A stretch of DNA of 64,000 nucleotides from Dyadobacter sp. 50-39 (GCA_001898145.1 MKSR01000029.1:248001-312000), one strand, 5' to 3'. Positions 20,293 through 29,381 are shown, counted from the first letter of the stretch. The notes: generated from the sequence alone by a model not told the origin. Made by a program: numbers and translations.

Positions 20293-20349
20293 TCGCAGCT
20301 AAGTATTCGCAACTAGCCGTTCGCAACTAGCCGTTCGCAACTAGCCCGT
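20293..20349. repeat. 14-base tandem repeat, three copies plus one degenerate
   Basis: TCGCAACTAGCCGT occurs at 20307, 20321 and 20335 (the last with one extra C); a degenerate copy TCGCAGCTAAGTAT sits at 20293 in the same phase. The unit is two 7-base halves. It lies between the divergent Ldh-family and DUF502 genes. Confidence 0.85.
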
Positions 20350-20368
20350 CAGCGCCCGGCGTGCAAAT

Positions 20369-20992
20369 ATGGAAATTAAAAACTCATTCCTCAAACGCAT
20401 CATCAGCTACTTCATCCGGGGGCTTGTGCTGGTGGCGCCGTTGTACGCGACAGCCCTCATCATCTGGTCGGGCGTCGAATACCTTGACAATATCCTGCCT
20501 ATCGATATCCCGATCTCGAACCAGCAAACGGTTTACCTGCCCGGCCTGGGCGTGCTGATCATCATTTTCGGTATTATCCTGCTTGGCTTCCTGTTCTCGA
20601 CCATCGTCCCGCAATCATTCTTCAAATTCACCGAAAGTATTATGCGGCGCATTCCGCTGGTGAGTTTGATCTACTACTCCATTAAAGACCTCATTCTCGC
20701 GTTTGTTGGGGATAAAAAGAAATTCAACCAGCCGGTGCTGGTCACTATGTACAAGGATACGGATATTAAAAAGATCGGTTTCATTACCCAAACCGACCTC
20801 AGCCACCTCAAAATCGCCGACCACGTAGCCGTGTACATGCCGCTTTCCTACTCGCTCTCGGGTGAGCTTTTCATTGTCCCGGCAGCGAACGTTACGCCTG
20901 TGGATGCCAAAGCGACCGATGTGATGAAGATGCTTGTATCCGGAGGCGTATCTGTAAAGGTTTCGAAGGAAGAAACGGCTGAGGAAGACTAG
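20369..20992 (+). CDS. DUF502 family membrane protein
   Basis: 207 residues with two N-terminal membrane helices (about 12-36 and 56-80) and a soluble C-terminal domain. The pattern of PF04367 (DUF502) is clear: RGLVLVAPLYATALIIW, GLGVLIIIFGIILLGFL, IMRRIPLVSLIYYSIKDLI and later VYMPLSYSLSGELFIVPAANVTPVDA. Function is unknown; the family is widespread, including in plant chloroplast and Golgi-related proteins. The gene is divergent from the Ldh-family gene, and its upstream spacer consists largely of the 14-base repeat. Confidence 0.88.
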   Translation: MEIKNSFLKRIISYFIRGLVLVAPLYATALIIWSGVEYLDNILPIDIPISNQQTVYLPGLGVLIIIFGIILLGFLFSTIVPQSFFKFTESIMRRIPLVSLIYYSIKDLILAFVGDKKKFNQPVLVTMYKDTDIKKIGFITQTDLSHLKIADHVAVYMPLSYSLSGELFIVPAANVTPVDAKATDVMKMLVSGGVSVKVSKEETAEED

Positions 20993-21026
20993 TTTAACCC
21001 GTTTTTAATGGGCAACAATGCAACAG

Positions 21027-21061
21027 TTGTGCCCGTTTAAGAGAATGATTCCCTATATTTG
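21027..21061 (+). promoter_or_regulatory. Candidate promoter upstream of the 21080 gene
   Basis: A perfect -7 element TATATTTG lies at 21054-21061, 18 bases before the start codon; TTG at 21027-21029 is 24 bases upstream, near the usual -33 spacing. It probably serves both the small membrane protein gene and aroA. Confidence 0.5.
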
Positions 21062-21079
21062 AACCATTCTTTTAGTACT

Positions 21080-21694
21080 ATGAGACAACTCCTTCCCATT
21101 GTCGTTTTGCTGTTCCTGGGGAATATCAAAGCATGGTCGCAAGACCATTATGACCCTAAAAAAACCCTTTCCAGTGAAGAACTCTTTCTGAAACAGGGCA
21201 ACAGCAGCCGGGTAATTGCTACGCCGGGACAAAAATATCTGGTACTCGACGCTTCTCCATTCATCGGCGGATTTCACAGATACCGCTTCTTTCCCGGCGA
21301 CAATATCAAGTTCCGGATGAAAAACGAAACGATCCGTTTTAATGAAACGATTGCTTCCGTGGATGATTCCGCTTTCACCATCGGTGTCGTGAACGAAGCT
21401 GTCGGGCGGATGGATTACCAGAGAATATTGCTGGAAGACATCCGGCTGATGAAGGTTTCCCGGAGAATCCCTTTCATTTCCCAAGCAGCCCCATTGCTAC
21501 CGCTGGCCGGGCTGATCTTTATCGGGGCCGATTTCTTCAACAAAGGCGTCGATAACAAACGCTACACGACCGACACTTCCACGCTCGTCATCGGCGGTTC
21601 GCTCATGGCTGCGGGGTATATTTGTTATAAATTCACATTCGCTTCCCTGAAAATCAATTCGAGGAATAAGCTGAAAGTGCTTGAAACCTATTAA
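21080..21694 (+). CDS. Uncharacterised exported or membrane protein
   Basis: 204 residues from the ATG at 21080. A signal peptide (LLPIVVLLFLGNIKAWSQ) comes first, then a soluble part with beta-strand-like alternation (FFPGDNIKFRMKNETIRFNE, SVDDSAFTIG), and two hydrophobic segments near the end (AAPLLPLAGLIFIGADFF and LVIGGSLMAAGYICYKF). I recognise no domain. Proteins of this layout are frequent in Cytophagales and remain hypothetical. It ends 22 bases before the likely aroA start, so it is probably read with aroA, but nothing links it to the shikimate pathway. Confidence 0.75.
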   Translation: MRQLLPIVVLLFLGNIKAWSQDHYDPKKTLSSEELFLKQGNSSRVIATPGQKYLVLDASPFIGGFHRYRFFPGDNIKFRMKNETIRFNETIASVDDSAFTIGVVNEAVGRMDYQRILLEDIRLMKVSRRIPFISQAAPLLPLAGLIFIGADFFNKGVDNKRYTTDTSTLVIGGSLMAAGYICYKFTFASLKINSRNKLKVLETY

Positions 21695-21716
21695 TGCAGA
21701 AACACCATACTTAACA

Positions 21717-22952
21717 GTGAAATCCATTCTCGTTCATCCCCCCCAACAACCCATACGTGCTGAAATACAGCTTGCCGCATCCAAAAGTGAATGTAACCGC
21801 GCGCTGATCATCAATGCGCTTACCGGCTTCCAGTCGGAATTGACCAACATTTCCGAAGCCCGCGACTCCCAGACGATGCTCCGCCTGCTGAATTCCAGCG
21901 AGCCGGTGGCGGACGTGATCGACGCGGGTACCACCATGCGGTTTCTGACAGCTTATTTTTCAGTAACAGGCCAAAAGAAGACCATGACCGGCACGGCCCG
22001 TATGTGCGAACGTCCGATCGGGATACTCGTGGATGCGCTGCGCAAGCTCGGGGCGGATATCAGTTACGAAAAAGTGGAAGGCTACCCGCCGCTCCAACTG
22101 AATGGATTTAATTACTCAGGAAATAATGAGCTGACGATGCGCGGCGACGTGAGCAGCCAGTATATCTCGGCATTGCTGATGATCGCGCCGCAGCTTCCAA
22201 GCGGATTAAAGATCAAATTGGAAGGCGAAATTGGTTCGAGGCCTTACATTGAAATGACTTTAAACCAGATGGCGCATTTCGGTATAGAATACATCGCCGA
22301 CTGGGAACATCATACGCTCACCGTCCCGCCATTCAAATACCAGCCCAAACCTTACGCTATCGAATCCGACTGGTCGGGCGCGAGCTACTGGTACAGCATT
22401 GTCGCATTGGCCGAAGACGCGGAAGTGGAATTGCTGGGATTGAAAAAAAACTCACTGCAAGGCGACAGTGCCATTGTCGATATCATGCGCCACCTCGGTG
22501 TGGAAAGCCTGTTTACAGATCGCGGCGTGCTTCTGACTAAAATCCCGGCGAAAGCATCATTGGGTTGGGATTTCACCAACTGCCCTGATCTTGCCCAAAC
22601 CGTTGCTGTCGTGGCAGCCGTTAAAAAGATAAGACTGTCGCTAACCGGCATCGAAAGTCTGAAAATCAAGGAAACGGACCGCGTATTCGCATTGCAGCAG
22701 GAGCTCCAAAAACTGGGTGCAGAACTGATAGAAGTTGAAAAAGACCACTTATACGAGGTAACATCCCTCACCGACATTCCTTCCGATCCTGTACCTTCCA
22801 TCCATACCTACGACGATCACCGTATGGCAATGGCGTTCGCGCCGGTGGGCATGGTGAGCCCGATCCTGATCGAGGAACCAGGCGTGGTCGTAAAATCCTA
22901 CCCTGGCTACTGGAAAGACCTTGCGAAGGTTACTACCTGGGAAGAAGTTTAG
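21717..22952 (+). CDS. aroA: 3-phosphoshikimate 1-carboxyvinyltransferase (EPSP synthase)
   Basis: 411 residues from a GTG at 21717, which puts the family opening (SKSECNRALIINAL) at the usual distance. A TTG 36 bases upstream would overlap the previous gene. It condenses shikimate 3-phosphate with PEP in the chorismate pathway. Conserved pieces seen: DAGTTMRFLTAYFS, RMCERPIGILVDALRKLGAD, GDVSSQYISALLM, the catalytic Asp/Glu region LKIKETDRVFALQQELQKLG, and YDDHRMAMAFA. The active-site Lys is in the N-terminal AASKSE. Other aro genes are not in the window. Confidence 0.95.
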   Translation: MKSILVHPPQQPIRAEIQLAASKSECNRALIINALTGFQSELTNISEARDSQTMLRLLNSSEPVADVIDAGTTMRFLTAYFSVTGQKKTMTGTARMCERPIGILVDALRKLGADISYEKVEGYPPLQLNGFNYSGNNELTMRGDVSSQYISALLMIAPQLPSGLKIKLEGEIGSRPYIEMTLNQMAHFGIEYIADWEHHTLTVPPFKYQPKPYAIESDWSGASYWYSIVALAEDAEVELLGLKKNSLQGDSAIVDIMRHLGVESLFTDRGVLLTKIPAKASLGWDFTNCPDLAQTVAVVAAVKKIRLSLTGIESLKIKETDRVFALQQELQKLGAELIEVEKDHLYEVTSLTDIPSDPVPSIHTYDDHRMAMAFAPVGMVSPILIEEPGVVVKSYPGYWKDLAKVTTWEEV

Positions 22953-22976
22953 AATATTCACCATCTGGAATTGTTT

Positions 22977-24572
22977 ATGGAAACTGTCTGGTCGTTCCTG
23001 GCATCCGTGCCCGTTTGGCTCTACATTATTCTGGCCGTTGTTGTCATTATCGCTCTGCGGGACGTTTTGCAAAAGACGCACACCATTCAGCATAACTTTC
23101 CATTGGTAGGTCATTTCCGGTACATGATCGAAACGATCGGGCCGGAACTGCGCCAGTACATTGTTGCCAACAACCGGGAAGAGCTGCCATTCAACCGCCG
23201 GCAGCGCTCCTGGATTTATGCTTCCTCTAAAAAGGAAAACAACTACCAGGGCTTCGGCACCGACCAGAATATGCAGGAAGCTGGCTATGTGCTGATCAAG
23301 CCCTCCATGCTGCCCTACCGGGTGGATTCCACGCATAGCCACCACGTGAAGAACGGCAACGACCCGCACCATTATACCATTCCCAGCGCGAAAGTCATCG
23401 GCGAATACCACCGGCGCAAGCGCCCCTACCGCCCGCGCTCGGTCGTGAATGTGAGCGCCATGAGCTATGGCTCGCTGTCGGCCCGCGCGATCGAATCCCT
23501 CAATAAAGGGTCTTTCAAGTTCGGCAACTACCATAATACCGGCGAAGGCGGCCTTTCTCCGTATCATAAATATGGCGCAGATGTGGTTTTCAATATGGGC
23601 ACTTCCTACTTCGGGGTTCGCGACGGCGACGGGAATTTCGTAATGGAAAAGCTGGTGCAGCTGATGCAGAACAACCCTAGCGTGCGGATGATCGAACTGA
23701 AACTGTCGCAAGGTGCCAAACCAGGCAAAGGCGGTGTGTTGCCGGCAAGCAAGATCACGGCCGAAATCGCCGAAATACGCGGGGTACCCATCGGAAAAGA
23801 CGTGGTATCCCCTCCCTATCACAGCGCATTCTCCAATGTGCGTGAAATGATAGATTTCATTGAAGCCATGGCTGCCGAAACAGGCTTGCCGGTAGGTATC
23901 AAATCTGCCGTGGGGAAAACGGAAATGTGGGAAGAACTGGCCGATCTGATGGTGGAAACCGGTAAGGGCCCCGACTTCATCACGATCGACGGGGGCGAGG
24001 GCGGTACCGGCGCAGCACCTCCTTCATTTGCCGACCACGTGTCGCTGCCGCTGGTGTTCGCATTCAGTACGGTTTATAAAATATTCCAAAAACACAACCT
24101 GAACGACAAGATCACATTTATTGCCTCCGGTAAGCTCGGCCTGCCTGCGCAAGCCGTCATGGCATTCGCTATGGGTGCCGATGTGATCAATGTGGCCCGC
24201 GAGGCGATGCTTTCGATTGGCTGCATTCAGGCGCAGAGCTGCCATACCAACCGCTGCCCGACAGGCATTGCGACGAATAACAAGTGGCTGGAATCAGGCA
24301 TCGATCCCGCATTGAAAAGCGAGCGCTTCAACAATTATATGAAAACCCTCGCGAAGGAGATTATCGAAATCACGCATGCCTCGGGCTATGAGCACCCCTG
24401 CCAGTTCGGAATGGCGGATATCGACATTTCTATGGGAGATAACAACCGGACCATTACCCTGGCCGATAATTATGGTTATCTCAAAACCGTCGTTCCCTTC
24501 CCAGGCATTAAAGAACTACTCGATTGCGACCACCTGGGCGGACGTGATATACCGGGCGAAAAAGTTGCCTAG
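22977..24572 (+). CDS. FMN-binding glutamate-synthase-family protein, membrane-anchored
   Basis: 531 residues from the ATG at 22977. An N-terminal membrane helix (about 6-27) precedes a domain like the central FMN barrel of GltB: NVSAMSYGSLSARAIESLNKG, NTGEGGLSPYH, ELKLSQGAKPGKGGVLP, FITIDGGEGGTGAAP. The cysteines for a [3Fe-4S] cluster are kept in CIQAQSCHTNRCPTGIAT. The amidotransferase domain of true glutamate synthase is absent, and no GltD lies nearby, so the reaction is not known; stand-alone proteins of this kind occur in many bacteria. It follows aroA by 24 bases. Confidence 0.87.
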   Translation: METVWSFLASVPVWLYIILAVVVIIALRDVLQKTHTIQHNFPLVGHFRYMIETIGPELRQYIVANNREELPFNRRQRSWIYASSKKENNYQGFGTDQNMQEAGYVLIKPSMLPYRVDSTHSHHVKNGNDPHHYTIPSAKVIGEYHRRKRPYRPRSVVNVSAMSYGSLSARAIESLNKGSFKFGNYHNTGEGGLSPYHKYGADVVFNMGTSYFGVRDGDGNFVMEKLVQLMQNNPSVRMIELKLSQGAKPGKGGVLPASKITAEIAEIRGVPIGKDVVSPPYHSAFSNVREMIDFIEAMAAETGLPVGIKSAVGKTEMWEELADLMVETGKGPDFITIDGGEGGTGAAPPSFADHVSLPLVFAFSTVYKIFQKHNLNDKITFIASGKLGLPAQAVMAFAMGADVINVAREAMLSIGCIQAQSCHTNRCPTGIATNNKWLESGIDPALKSERFNNYMKTLAKEIIEITHASGYEHPCQFGMADIDISMGDNNRTITLADNYGYLKTVVPFPGIKELLDCDHLGGRDIPGEKVA

Positions 24573-24656
24573 CCACAGGATAACCTCCACACTTTTGGCT
24601 TTGGGAAAGTATATGGAAATAGAAGCACTGAACGTTGCTTTCAAAAAACTGCGTCC

Positions 24657-26321
24657 ATGAAAAAATCTTTACTGCTAGCTGCATACTCATTCCTTCTTGC
24701 CCAGGCCACTGCATTCGCGCAGAGTAATCCGCGGTATCTGGTGCTGTTTAAAGACAAATCCAACAGCACCTATTCAATAGACAAACCCACAGATTTTCTC
24801 TCTCAAAGGGCAGTCGACCGTCGTAAAAAGCAGAATATCCCTGTTACTACAAACGATTTTCCGGTGAATGGGAGCTACCTGTCCGCTATCAGGCAAACAG
24901 GTGCCAAGGTCATCTATCCTACGCGGTGGTTCAATGGTGCATTGGTGGAAGCCTCGGATGCGCAGCTCACGCAGATCAAGGCGCTGGCATTTTACAAAGG
25001 GATTGAGCTGAACCTCCCGGTAGCCAACATTAATTCCCAATCTCCCGGTATTGCCCGTACCGCCGCCACCCATCAGAAACTGGGCACCACCGAGGATGTG
25101 GATTACGGCAAAATGAATGCGCAGCTGGCGCTCATGGAAGTAGCGGATCTGCACAAAAAAGGCTTCCAGGGCGAAAACATGCTCATAGCCATTCTGGACA
25201 ATGGGTTCGCGCGGGGCAATGAAGTGGCCTATTTCAAACAGCTCCGCGATGAAAAGCGCATTGTCGACACCCACGACTTCGTGGCCCGCGACGGTAATAT
25301 TTACAACGATGGTTCCCACGGCCTCAATGTCATGTCGACCATCGCCGCTTATCTACCAGGAACCCTGGTAGGTGCCGCATTCAAAGCCTCGTTCGCATTG
25401 TATGTAACGGAAAACAATTTGGGGGAATCCCCTTACGAGGAAATTACCTGGCTCATGGCCGCCGAGCGCGCCGACAGCCTGGGTGCGGACGTACTCAATT
25501 CTTCGCTCGGGTACACGACTTTTGATGACGAGTTCGATTCGCCTGCCTACAACCATACCTATAAGGATATGGACGGCAACACGACGATTGTAAGCCGCGC
25601 GGCGCGCTACGCCACGCGCAAAGGCATACTGGTAGTAAATTCGGCAGGAAATGACGGCAGCAACAGCTGGCACTACATCGGCGCACCAGCCGATGTGGAT
25701 TCGGTACTTACGGTGGGTGCGACCAATTATGATCGCAGCTATTCATCGCTCAGTTCCGTAGGGCCCAACTCCGCAGGAGTTCAGAAACCGGATTTAGCCG
25801 CGGTGGGAGCAGGAACCGTCGTGGGTGATCTTGCCGGCGGGGCTACCAATAGCTACGGAACTTCTTTCTCGGCTCCGCAAATCGCGGGTGTAGCAGCGAT
25901 TTTGTGGCAGGCCTACCCTAACCTGACAGCCCAGCAGGTTATTTATGTACTGAAAAAATCGGGGCACCTGGCGGCCGCGCCTGACAATATGCTTGGCTAT
26001 GGCGTCCCCAACCTGATCAAAGCACAGGAAATCGTCAAAAATGAGTTTTCTCCGCTGGGTACCGAAGGGGAACTGCTCAATTCGGTCATTCTGTCACCCA
26101 ACCCGGCGCAAGAGCAGGTAACGCTTTCGATCCCTGCTGCGCTTGTCGGTAAAATGGCAGACATTAATATGTATTCAGCAGGCGGCTCTGCCCTGCATTC
26201 TGCGCAGGCAAGGCTTAATGCCCGGCATACCATCGCAACGGGCCAGCTTGGATCGGGCCTTTACCTGATTCGCCTGAAAGTCGGTAGCCAGGAAAAGACC
26301 TTGAAATTCATAAAGAGGTAG
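24657..26321 (+). CDS. Secreted subtilisin-like serine protease with T9SS C-terminal sorting domain
   Basis: 554 residues. A signal peptide (to about residue 21) leads an S8 peptidase with Asp181 (AILDNGFARG), His221 (DGSHGLNVMS), oxyanion Asn332 (SAGNDGS) and nucleophile Ser403 (GTSFSAP), so the triad is complete. A proregion (about 22-125) lies before it. The last 80 residues form a type A sorting domain: ILSPNPAQEQVTLSIPA, then INMYSAGGSAL, and a final GLYLIRLKVG...LKFIKR. It should cross the outer membrane by the type IX system, of which PorW at 3180 is a candidate part. Its stop overlaps the convergent Nudix gene by 14 bases. Confidence 0.92.
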   Translation: MKKSLLLAAYSFLLAQATAFAQSNPRYLVLFKDKSNSTYSIDKPTDFLSQRAVDRRKKQNIPVTTNDFPVNGSYLSAIRQTGAKVIYPTRWFNGALVEASDAQLTQIKALAFYKGIELNLPVANINSQSPGIARTAATHQKLGTTEDVDYGKMNAQLALMEVADLHKKGFQGENMLIAILDNGFARGNEVAYFKQLRDEKRIVDTHDFVARDGNIYNDGSHGLNVMSTIAAYLPGTLVGAAFKASFALYVTENNLGESPYEEITWLMAAERADSLGADVLNSSLGYTTFDDEFDSPAYNHTYKDMDGNTTIVSRAARYATRKGILVVNSAGNDGSNSWHYIGAPADVDSVLTVGATNYDRSYSSLSSVGPNSAGVQKPDLAAVGAGTVVGDLAGGATNSYGTSFSAPQIAGVAAILWQAYPNLTAQQVIYVLKKSGHLAAAPDNMLGYGVPNLIKAQEIVKNEFSPLGTEGELLNSVILSPNPAQEQVTLSIPAALVGKMADINMYSAGGSALHSAQARLNARHTIATGQLGSGLYLIRLKVGSQEKTLKFIKR

Positions 26322-26847
26322 TTTTCCTGACCATCCGCATAATCGACTCGGAGTCATTGGAATGCTGCACCTGCTGCACGGGTACCCATTGCACGTCCTT
26401 CGACTCACTATTCAAGACAATTTCCTGTCCTTCTGCGGCTTTGAATGCGAAGCGGATGTCGTAATGGTAATGCTCGGGAATGTCCTTGTTGGCGGGGATC
26501 AAATGAACATCTACGTCGAAAATACCGTCTTTCAATGCTTGCAGGTCCACGATACCGGTTTCCTCCATAACCTCCTTCATCGCAACTTCCTTCACATCGG
26601 GGTCTCCGTCGCAGTGGCCGCCGGGCTGAAACCAGCGGTCCAATTTGCGGTGGTGCATCAGCAGTACCGCATCTTTATCCGGTGAAAGTACCCAGCCGGA
26701 AGCGGTAATGTGCCCTTTCAGCAGACTCCGCTCAAAACAATCGGGATGCTGCTGTACAAACCCGACCGTATCGCTATGCATTTCAGCTTCTAAGCCCTGC
26801 TCTGGTTCATACGAGGCGAGTAGTGCGAGCAAACTGTCCCTTTTCAT
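26308..26847 (-). CDS. Nudix hydrolase
   Basis: 179 residues. The Nudix box is GGHCDGDPDVKEVAMKEVME followed by ETGI, matching GX5EX7REUXEEXGU with Lys in place of the Arg, a form seen in other family members. It hydrolyses a nucleoside diphosphate linked to another group; the substrate is not predictable. The N-terminal 40 residues are helical and lack a signal, so it is cytoplasmic. The gene is convergent with the subtilase (14-base overlap of 3' ends) and divergent from the DUF2911 gene across 77 bases. Confidence 0.88.
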   Translation of the reverse strand: MKRDSLLALLASYEPEQGLEAEMHSDTVGFVQQHPDCFERSLLKGHITASGWVLSPDKDAVLLMHHRKLDRWFQPGGHCDGDPDVKEVAMKEVMEETGIVDLQALKDGIFDVDVHLIPANKDIPEHYHYDIRFAFKAAEGQEIVLNSESKDVQWVPVQQVQHSNDSESIMRMVRKTTSL

Positions 26848-26924
26848 TTAGACTATCTGGTTTTTTCGTTCTAATTTCACCACAAGTTTAATAACTGAAA
26901 GCAATAAACCACCTTATTCAAGCA

Positions 26925-27830
26925 ATGAAAAAGTATCTATTATCGATGTCGCTCGCTGCATTGCTGGCCACCAGCGCGGTAGCACAGCGCGTACCTGCGG
27001 CGAGCCCGGCAGCCACTGTCATGCAAACCGTTGGTGTAACTGATTTCACCGTTAAATATTCCCGCCCGTTTATCAAAGGCCGTAAAGTATTCGCCGACGG
27101 CTCCGCACTCGCTCCTTACGACCAGGTATGGCGCACGGGTGCCAATATGGCTACCATCTTCGAGTCAAGTACCGAGTTTAAATTCGGCGGCAAGAAAGTA
27201 CCGGCAGGCAAGTATGCATTGTTTTCAATCCCCAACGGTTCTGCCTGGACAGTCATTCTGAATAAAGACTATAACCAGGGAGGTAGCGAAAACTACAAGG
27301 AATCGGAAGATGTGGCGCGCACGATGGTAGTACCTACGTCAAACGAATACAACGAGGCATTCAAAATCGAAATCGAGCCGGTAACCGACAGCACGGCGTT
27401 TTTGAACCTTTCCTGGTCATCCGTGAATATCCCTGTTCCATTGGCAGTAAGCACAGAGTCGCTGACATTGACCGCATTGAACAAAGCCGTAGCTGAAAAG
27501 CCCGAAGATGTGGCCACATTGCAAAGCACAGCGGGTTACCTGCTTTCAAAAGGCAAAGATTTGCAGGTAGCACTCTCGCTGGCCGACAAAGCCATTGGCC
27601 TGAAAGAATCATTCGGCGCATTATGGACCAAAGCGCAGATTTTGAACAAACTGGGCAAACCCGCCGAAGCAATTCCAGTGGCACAAAAAGCATTGACGGT
27701 AGGAGCCGCAAATCCCGACGGAGCATACAATTTCTACAAGCCGCAGGTAGAAAAAGCTATCGCCGAAATGCAGGCCAAAGCCGCACCGGCGAAAGAGGCT
27801 GCTTCCGCAATCAAAAAGAAGAAGAAATAG
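26925..27830 (+). CDS. DUF2911 domain protein with C-terminal TPR-like region
   Basis: 301 residues with a signal peptide (LLSMSLAALLATSAVAQ). The DUF2911 domain (about 30-185) is seen in VTDFTVKYSRPFIKGRKVF, APYDQVWRTGANMATIFES, PAGKYALFSIPNG and WTVILNKDYNQGG. The C-terminal third (about 185-280) has repeat-like helices (ALSLADKAIGLKESFGALWT, AEAIPVAQKALTVG), ending in a lysine tail KKKKK. The family is common and of unknown function in Bacteroidota; it is expected in the periplasm. A perfect hairpin repeat follows its stop at 27837. Confidence 0.85.
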   Translation: MKKYLLSMSLAALLATSAVAQRVPAASPAATVMQTVGVTDFTVKYSRPFIKGRKVFADGSALAPYDQVWRTGANMATIFESSTEFKFGGKKVPAGKYALFSIPNGSAWTVILNKDYNQGGSENYKESEDVARTMVVPTSNEYNEAFKIEIEPVTDSTAFLNLSWSSVNIPVPLAVSTESLTLTALNKAVAEKPEDVATLQSTAGYLLSKGKDLQVALSLADKAIGLKESFGALWTKAQILNKLGKPAEAIPVAQKALTVGAANPDGAYNFYKPQVEKAIAEMQAKAAPAKEAASAIKKKKK

Positions 27831-27836
27831 TGTATC

Positions 27837-27901
27837 ATGTCACGCTGAGCGCAGTCGAAGCGCGCTACAATACCGCGCTTCGACTGCGCTCAGCGTGACA
27901 T
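27837..27901. repeat. Perfect 28-base inverted repeat (intergenic palindrome)
   Basis: Arms at 27837-27864 and 27874-27901 are exact reverse complements around the 9-base loop CTACAATAC. The core (TGAGCGCAGTCGAAGCG) resembles a dispersed palindrome seen between genes in many Bacteroidota. It begins 6 bases after the DUF2911 stop, between convergent genes, and may stop transcription or stabilise 3' ends. There is no T-run on either side. Confidence 0.9.
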
Positions 27902-27929
27902 TTAACTACATCTGACACTCCATTTTCTA

Positions 27930-28538
27930 TCATCTAAAAAAACGGGGTACGCTCCATCCATTCCGCACTGCCAGAATGCGGAGCACGATGATAACAATGG
28001 CCGAAGCTATGAAAGTAGTGTTTCGCTCCACGCCCAGCGAGTCGAGGATCAGGTACACACATGCACCCGTGAAGCAGGCGGTTGCGTACACTTCCTTCCG
28101 GTAAATGATCGGGATTTCGTTTGTCATCACGTCGCGGATCACCCCACCCATAGTGGCGGTAAAAACGCCCATAATCACGGCAATCTCAGGCCGCACACCC
28201 AAATGCAATGCTTTTTCAGTCCCTACCAGCGTGAACAGCGCGATCCCAAAAGTATCGAACAGAAAAAGCGTTTTCCGCAGCCGTAGCAGGAATTTGTAAA
28301 AAATGAAAGTAGCGAGTATGCCCAGGATAATGGCATGGATGATGGTAATGTCGCTGATCCACACGAGCGGGTAGCTTCCCAGCAGCACATCACGCAGGGT
28401 ACCGCCGCCAATAGACGAAATAAAGGCTGTGAAGCTGGCACCAAACCAATCCTGGTGTTTCTGGTCCTTCACAGCCAATGCGCCGGAAATGGCGAATGCA
28501 AACGTCCCGACGATCTCTAATATGTATTGAATGCTCAT
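27930..28538 (-). CDS. TRIC-type cation channel (YicG/UPF0126 family)
   Basis: 202 residues with seven hydrophobic segments. Two glycine-rich repeats define the family: SSIGGGTLRDVLLGSYPLVWI and MGGVIRDVMTNEIPIIYRKE (the GGG/GG-x-x-RD pairs). Prokaryotic members form trimeric channels related to animal TRIC channels; they pass K+ and possibly other ions. It lies 13 bases downstream of thyA, so osmC, thyA and this gene may share one message, though no functional link is evident. An amino-acid (glycine) transport role has also been suggested for some members. Confidence 0.9.
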   Translation of the reverse strand: MSIQYILEIVGTFAFAISGALAVKDQKHQDWFGASFTAFISSIGGGTLRDVLLGSYPLVWISDITIIHAIILGILATFIFYKFLLRLRKTLFLFDTFGIALFTLVGTEKALHLGVRPEIAVIMGVFTATMGGVIRDVMTNEIPIIYRKEVYATACFTGACVYLILDSLGVERNTTFIASAIVIIVLRILAVRNGWSVPRFFR

Positions 28539-28551
28539 TCCGCGACGATGG

Positions 28552-29373
28552 TTACACCGCTACCGGGGCCTTAATACCGGGCCATGGGTTGTAGTTCACG
28601 AGCTCGAAGTCCTCGAATTTGAAGTCCAGCACGTTTTTCACGTCCGGGTTCAGGATCATTTCAGGCAATGCGCGCGGCTCGCGGCTGAGCTGCGTTTCTA
28701 CCTGCTCCAAATGGTTGAGGTAAATGTGGGTATCCCCCCCGGTCCACACGAAATCGCCCAGGTCGAAGTCGCATTCGCGGGCGATCATCATGGTGAGCAA
28801 TGCATAGGACGCGATATTGAACGGCACACCCAGGAACACATCGGCGCTGCGCTGGTAAAGCTGACAGGAGAGCTTGCCTTTCGTTTCACCAGCATCGGTA
28901 TCGGGCGGCGCCACATAAAACTGGAACAATGCATGGCATGGATGTAGCTTCATTTGGGGTAACTCGGCCGGGTTCCACGCCGACACGATAATGCGCCGCG
29001 AATCGGGCGAATTTTTAAGCTGTTTCAACACTTCCTGCAACTGGTCCACAGACTGGCCGTCCGGGCCTGCCCAGCTCCGCCACTGCTTGCCATATACCGG
29101 TCCCAGATCGCCGTTTTCGTCCGCCCAATCGTCCCAGATCGACACGCCGTGCTCTTTCAGGTAACCGATGTTGGTATCCCCCTGCAAAAACCACAGCAAC
29201 TCGTGGATGATCGATTTGGTATGCACTTTCTTGGTCGTCACCAGCGGAAAGCCCCTTTTCAGGTCGAAACGCATCTGGTAACCGAACACGCTGATCGTGC
29301 CGGTGCCGGTCCTGTCGGTTTTCCTGACGCCCTCTTTGAGAATATGGCGCAGCAAGTCGTGGTATTGTTGCAT
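28552..29373 (-). CDS. thyA: Thymidylate synthase
   Basis: 273 residues (E. coli 264). It methylates dUMP with methylene-tetrahydrofolate. Conserved parts: [41 protein letters not shown], the catalytic Cys146 in [32 protein letters not shown] and [10 protein letters not shown] short insert (about 155-165, [12 protein letters not shown]) explains the extra length. It follows the OsmC gene by 8 bases. Folate-linked folA does not follow here; the TRIC channel gene does. Confidence 0.97.
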   Translation of the reverse strand: MQQYHDLLRHILKEGVRKTDRTGTGTISVFGYQMRFDLKRGFPLVTTKKVHTKSIIHELLWFLQGDTNIGYLKEHGVSIWDDWADENGDLGPVYGKQWRSWAGPDGQSVDQLQEVLKQLKNSPDSRRIIVSAWNPAELPQMKLHPCHALFQFYVAPPDTDAGETKGKLSCQLYQRSADVFLGVPFNIASYALLTMMIARECDFDLGDFVWTGGDTHIYLNHLEQVETQLSREPRALPEMILNPDVKNVLDFKFEDFELVNYNPWPGIKAPVAV

Positions 29374-29381
29374 GATTTTAT

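Noticed and set aside
20293..20349. CRISPR-like short repeats
   Set aside because: The units are directly adjacent with no spacers and there are no cas genes.
24376..24660. A 94-codon frame before the subtilase
   Set aside because: Most of it lies out of frame in the glutamate-synthase-like gene, and the remainder has no coding character.
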